A stretch of DNA of 64,000 nt from Pyrocephalus nanus (taxonomy: Eukaryota > Chordata > Aves > Passeriformes > Tyrannidae): NCBI GenBank assembly GCA_038380795.1, contig CM076280.1, positions 4,947,501 to 5,011,500 of the forward strand, written 5' to 3'. Both the position numbers and the translations under genes were made by a program. This document shows, piece by piece, positions 61,560 through 64,000 of the stretch (its first letter is position 1; each line of letters begins with the position of its first letter). The notes under the pieces are model-generated. The model ran no database searches, had not been told where the DNA came from, and saw only the letters and a program-made list of their open reading frames with translations.

Positions 61560-62260
61560 TGATTGACAGCTTAACTGTTTCAAATCAATAGAAAGAGCAC
61601 TTGGAGATTAAAGCAATTTAAACAAGGTGTTTATGTGGAGCTAAAACTGCACTTGAAGGAAACAAGCAAAGGAGCTGAAGGAAGTGGGTCAGGCGCAGAC
61701 ACAGGGAACCTGCCTGAGCAGAGGTAAGATTACAGCAATAGGCTGGGCTGGCTTTTCATCACAAAGAGATCACTGCTTTCCATAAAAGAGGCCTTAATCT
61801 CGAAATTGCTTTAGCTTTCGACTGATTGTTCCATCGATTTAGACAAGCGGGCCCTGCCCCTCCTTCTGTCCGGATGCTCTAATCTCTGGCACATCTCTCT
61901 CTTTCAGGTTCCGATCCGCTGGAGTGGTCTCGGGGCTGTACAGACATCCCTCCCGGGGAAGCACCGTCCTCACCTCGGAGAGGGCCCCTGGCTGCGTTTG
62001 GTTTGCTGGGCTGGAGAACGGGGGCAAACCCCAGCAGTGCTGTGCCTCCTGCCTCTGGCTGATGAAGGACCTCAGGGGCAACTCTGAAACCGCTGCAAAG
62101 ATCCCATTATATTTTTTTAATCAATGCAAAGGCCCTGTCCCCTTGCTAAATTGCTTGATCTCCTCCCCTTCCCAGGCTTTTAGGTAATTGCTGTAGATGA
62201 GCGCTACTGCATATCAAGGATAGCTGAGCCAGGGCTATTGATCAATCCAAATGTGCTGTT
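61560..62260. promoter_or_regulatory. Candidate regulatory cluster
   Basis: A mostly repeat-free 700-bp stretch holds several AT-rich blocks: AAAGCAATTTAAAC, CCTTAATCTCGAAATTGC, CATCGATTTAGA, TTTTAATCAATGCAAAGG and the palindrome ATTGATCAAT (62237-62246). Isolated CpGs persist in the middle. A chance frame (61924-62187) covers the CpG-containing part but resembles no protein. Confidence 0.28.
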
Positions 62261-63359
62261 GGCATGGTTTAGAGGAGCTTTACTAACTTACCCCAGGGGC
62301 AGATCAAGTTTTTTAGGCAAATCAAGCAAGTTTCATGATCTTACTGCTTTGCTCAGCCCTAGTGAGGTGGTAACTGAACCCTTCCTTCCCTGACACCCAC
62401 TGTATGATGCCAATATTTTGTCCTGGGAAGTGCCAATCTTTCTCCAGTGGCCATAGAAAAAGTCCAGGCAGTTGGTTTATGCTATGTGCTTGATTTCTGG
62501 ACAGCTGAAGTTTGGGAGGCAGGATCCCACTGAGTCTGCCATAAGGGAGCAACATCCTATTGAAGTAGATCGGTCAGTTCTCCCTACATCGACTGAGGAT
62601 CTGACAGTCCTGCAGGAGATGCACAGAAAGCCTGCTCCAAAGAGCTGAAACTGGAGAGAGATCAGTGTAAAGGGCAGGAAAATCTGTAATTACAAAATCT
62701 TCAAAACATCTGCAGGTGCAGACCAGCAAAACCTCCCGTCCTCCAACCCGGACACAAGGGTTGACAGCTTTTGGGGCCACCACAGAAGACACAAGTCTTC
62801 TGGCCAATTTTACAGCAACCAGGCTGTCATGGAGCAATTCCCTGTTTCTGTCACTCTCAGGGAGGTATTGTCAGGTCCTACAAGTCTTTAGCAAGGACTT
62901 GAGGGCAGAGTGAGTGGTAAAATTGCTGTTTACTTTCCATGTCACCAGAAACATGCAGTGGGATTCTGCCCCTCTGGCTTCACAAGAGCATCAAGTAGAA
63001 ACATCTGCTCCTTTGGTGGGGTAGCAGAGCATGTTTTGAAGGCCACCACAGCACTGATGTACCCTCCTTCTAAGTGTTTATTATTTTCTTGGTGATAAGT
63101 GTCCAGCTGAAATGGTAGCTCAGCTGGTGCCACAGGAGCTGTCACAGCTCTGTGCAGTTGTTATGCCTGACAAAGGCAGGGTCCACCTGGACAACATGGT
63201 GCTTGCACTGGGGCTGTGTTTTTTGGCTCATCAGCTCCATGTCAAGCTTTCCAGATGTTCTGCCCTATGCTCTAGGCAGTGCTTGCTCTGAGGCACAGCC
63301 AGAAAAGCTCAAGGATTTTCTGGGAATGTGGGTCCTTGCATCTTGATGGGGGACATGAC

Positions 63360-63488
63360 CAAGGCCAGGCTGGATGAGGCTTTGAACCACATGGTCTAGT
63401 GGAAGGTGTCCCTTCCCATGACAGGCAGCTGGAATGAGATCACCTTTAGGTCCCTTCCAACCCAAACCTGTCTGTGATTCTACCATTC
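63360..63488 (+). mobile_element. CR1 LINE fragment (3' end)
   Basis: Plus-strand CR1 terminus: AGGCCAGGCTGGATGAGGCT, GGTCTAGTGGAAGGTGTCCC, GAGATCACCTTTAGGTCCCT and CCAACCCAAACCTGTCTGTG, then ATTCTACCATTC. Confidence 0.94.
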
Positions 63489-64000
63489 AGGTGCCTGGAC
63501 TGGTTTGGAAGAGTTCAGATTCACCCTGCCACAGATACAAAGAGCTTGACTGCTTTGTGAGTCCAGTTTATGATCTCTGAGTCAGGGATCATGATAATTA
63601 CTTGACACAGCATCATTTTGAATATGTTTTACTGGAAGTCCTGCCTGATGCCTGACCCGACTGCTCAAAAAGGATGGTTTGCTCTGCAGGGAGGGCACGG
63701 TGGCCTGTGTGTGAAGGGGCAGGGCTTTTGGAGATGATTAATTACGAGGAGCTTTATTTAACCAGAGGCTGAAGGTCTGAGCATTGGTGTAGAGTCCAGA
63801 GTCACCCAGGCACCGGCAGGGAGGCACAAGCTGTGAAACAAAGCCTTAGCACGGCCTCTCACTGGTGGAAGGTCTCCAGCTGAAGCAGGGCCAACTTGGG
63901 CTCCTGCCATGCAGGGTCTAGTCTGGCAGCTCCTCTGTGCTGTGCAGACAGGGTTTGGCTGGGGACCCTGGGGCTTGTGGGGTTTACAGCTCTGGATCAG
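63489..64000. other. Intergenic DNA to the right edge
   Basis: Unique mixed-composition DNA. AT-rich ATGATTAATTACGAGG occurs near 63734. No gene, repeat or RNA was recognised. Confidence 0.5.

Larger units (their letters stand above)
55038..63359. other. Intergenic DNA, no gene recognised
   Basis: No transposon was recognised in this 8.3-kb stretch. It contains candidate regulatory blocks at 55230-55720, 56500-56900, 60440-60640 and 61560-62260, A-runs at 58110-58127 and 59218-59230, a T-run near 61062-61074 and a 21-bp tandem duplication (61391-61432). Confidence 0.5.

Noticed and set aside
12705..64000. Expectation of TLR4, the next gene upstream of ASTN2 in mammals
   Set aside because: No leucine-rich-repeat or TIR-like frame was found; if synteny holds, it lies beyond the right edge.
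1..64000. Prokaryote-type features such as operons, CRISPR arrays or IS elements
   Set aside because: The repeats, CpG island and spliced exon show vertebrate nuclear DNA, and no regularly spaced direct repeats were found.

Overview
The window is vertebrate, almost certainly avian, nuclear DNA. It carries sixteen truncated copies of CR1, the main bird LINE, most of them recognisable by the CR1 3' end (a GGTTTGGGTTGGAAGGGACC-like block next to ATTCTATGA-type octamers). There is one solo LTR, many homopolymer tracts and one CpG island, and no prokaryotic gene organisation. CR1 and LTR style suggest Neoaves, possibly a passerine; that is an inference.

Only one protein-coding exon can be supported: the first coding exon of ASTN2 (astrotactin-2), on the minus strand at 11790-12123, inside a GC-rich CpG island. 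It encodes 111 codons plus one base and ends at a GT splice donor. The gene runs leftward, so positions 1-11789 are the 5' part of ASTN2 intron 1. All other ASTN2 exons lie beyond the left edge. The promoter and 5' UTR lie between 12124 and about 12411, where a truncated CR1 copy (12412-12704) abuts the CpG island.

From 12705 to 64000 I see no exon I can assign: no reading frame resembles a known protein, and the long frames are chance openings in GC-rich or repeat DNA. This stretch is read as intergenic DNA upstream of ASTN2. In mammals TLR4 is the next gene in this direction, but nothing TLR4-like was recognised. The stretch holds thirteen further CR1 fragments, a solo LTR with perfect target-site duplications (38183-38801), a 208-base A/C-only tract (27609-27816), small tandem duplications, two inverted repeats near 23.5-23.9 kb, and several AT-rich, repeat-free blocks with homeodomain or POU-like motifs that look like candidate regulatory elements. 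Conservation cannot be seen from one sequence, so those blocks have low confidence.

No new biological system was found. The most notable local points are the CR1 copy beside the ASTN2 promoter, a dense G-quadruplex motif 7 bases from the exon 1 donor, triplet repeats in the 5' UTR and in the signal-peptide codons, and the intact solo LTR.
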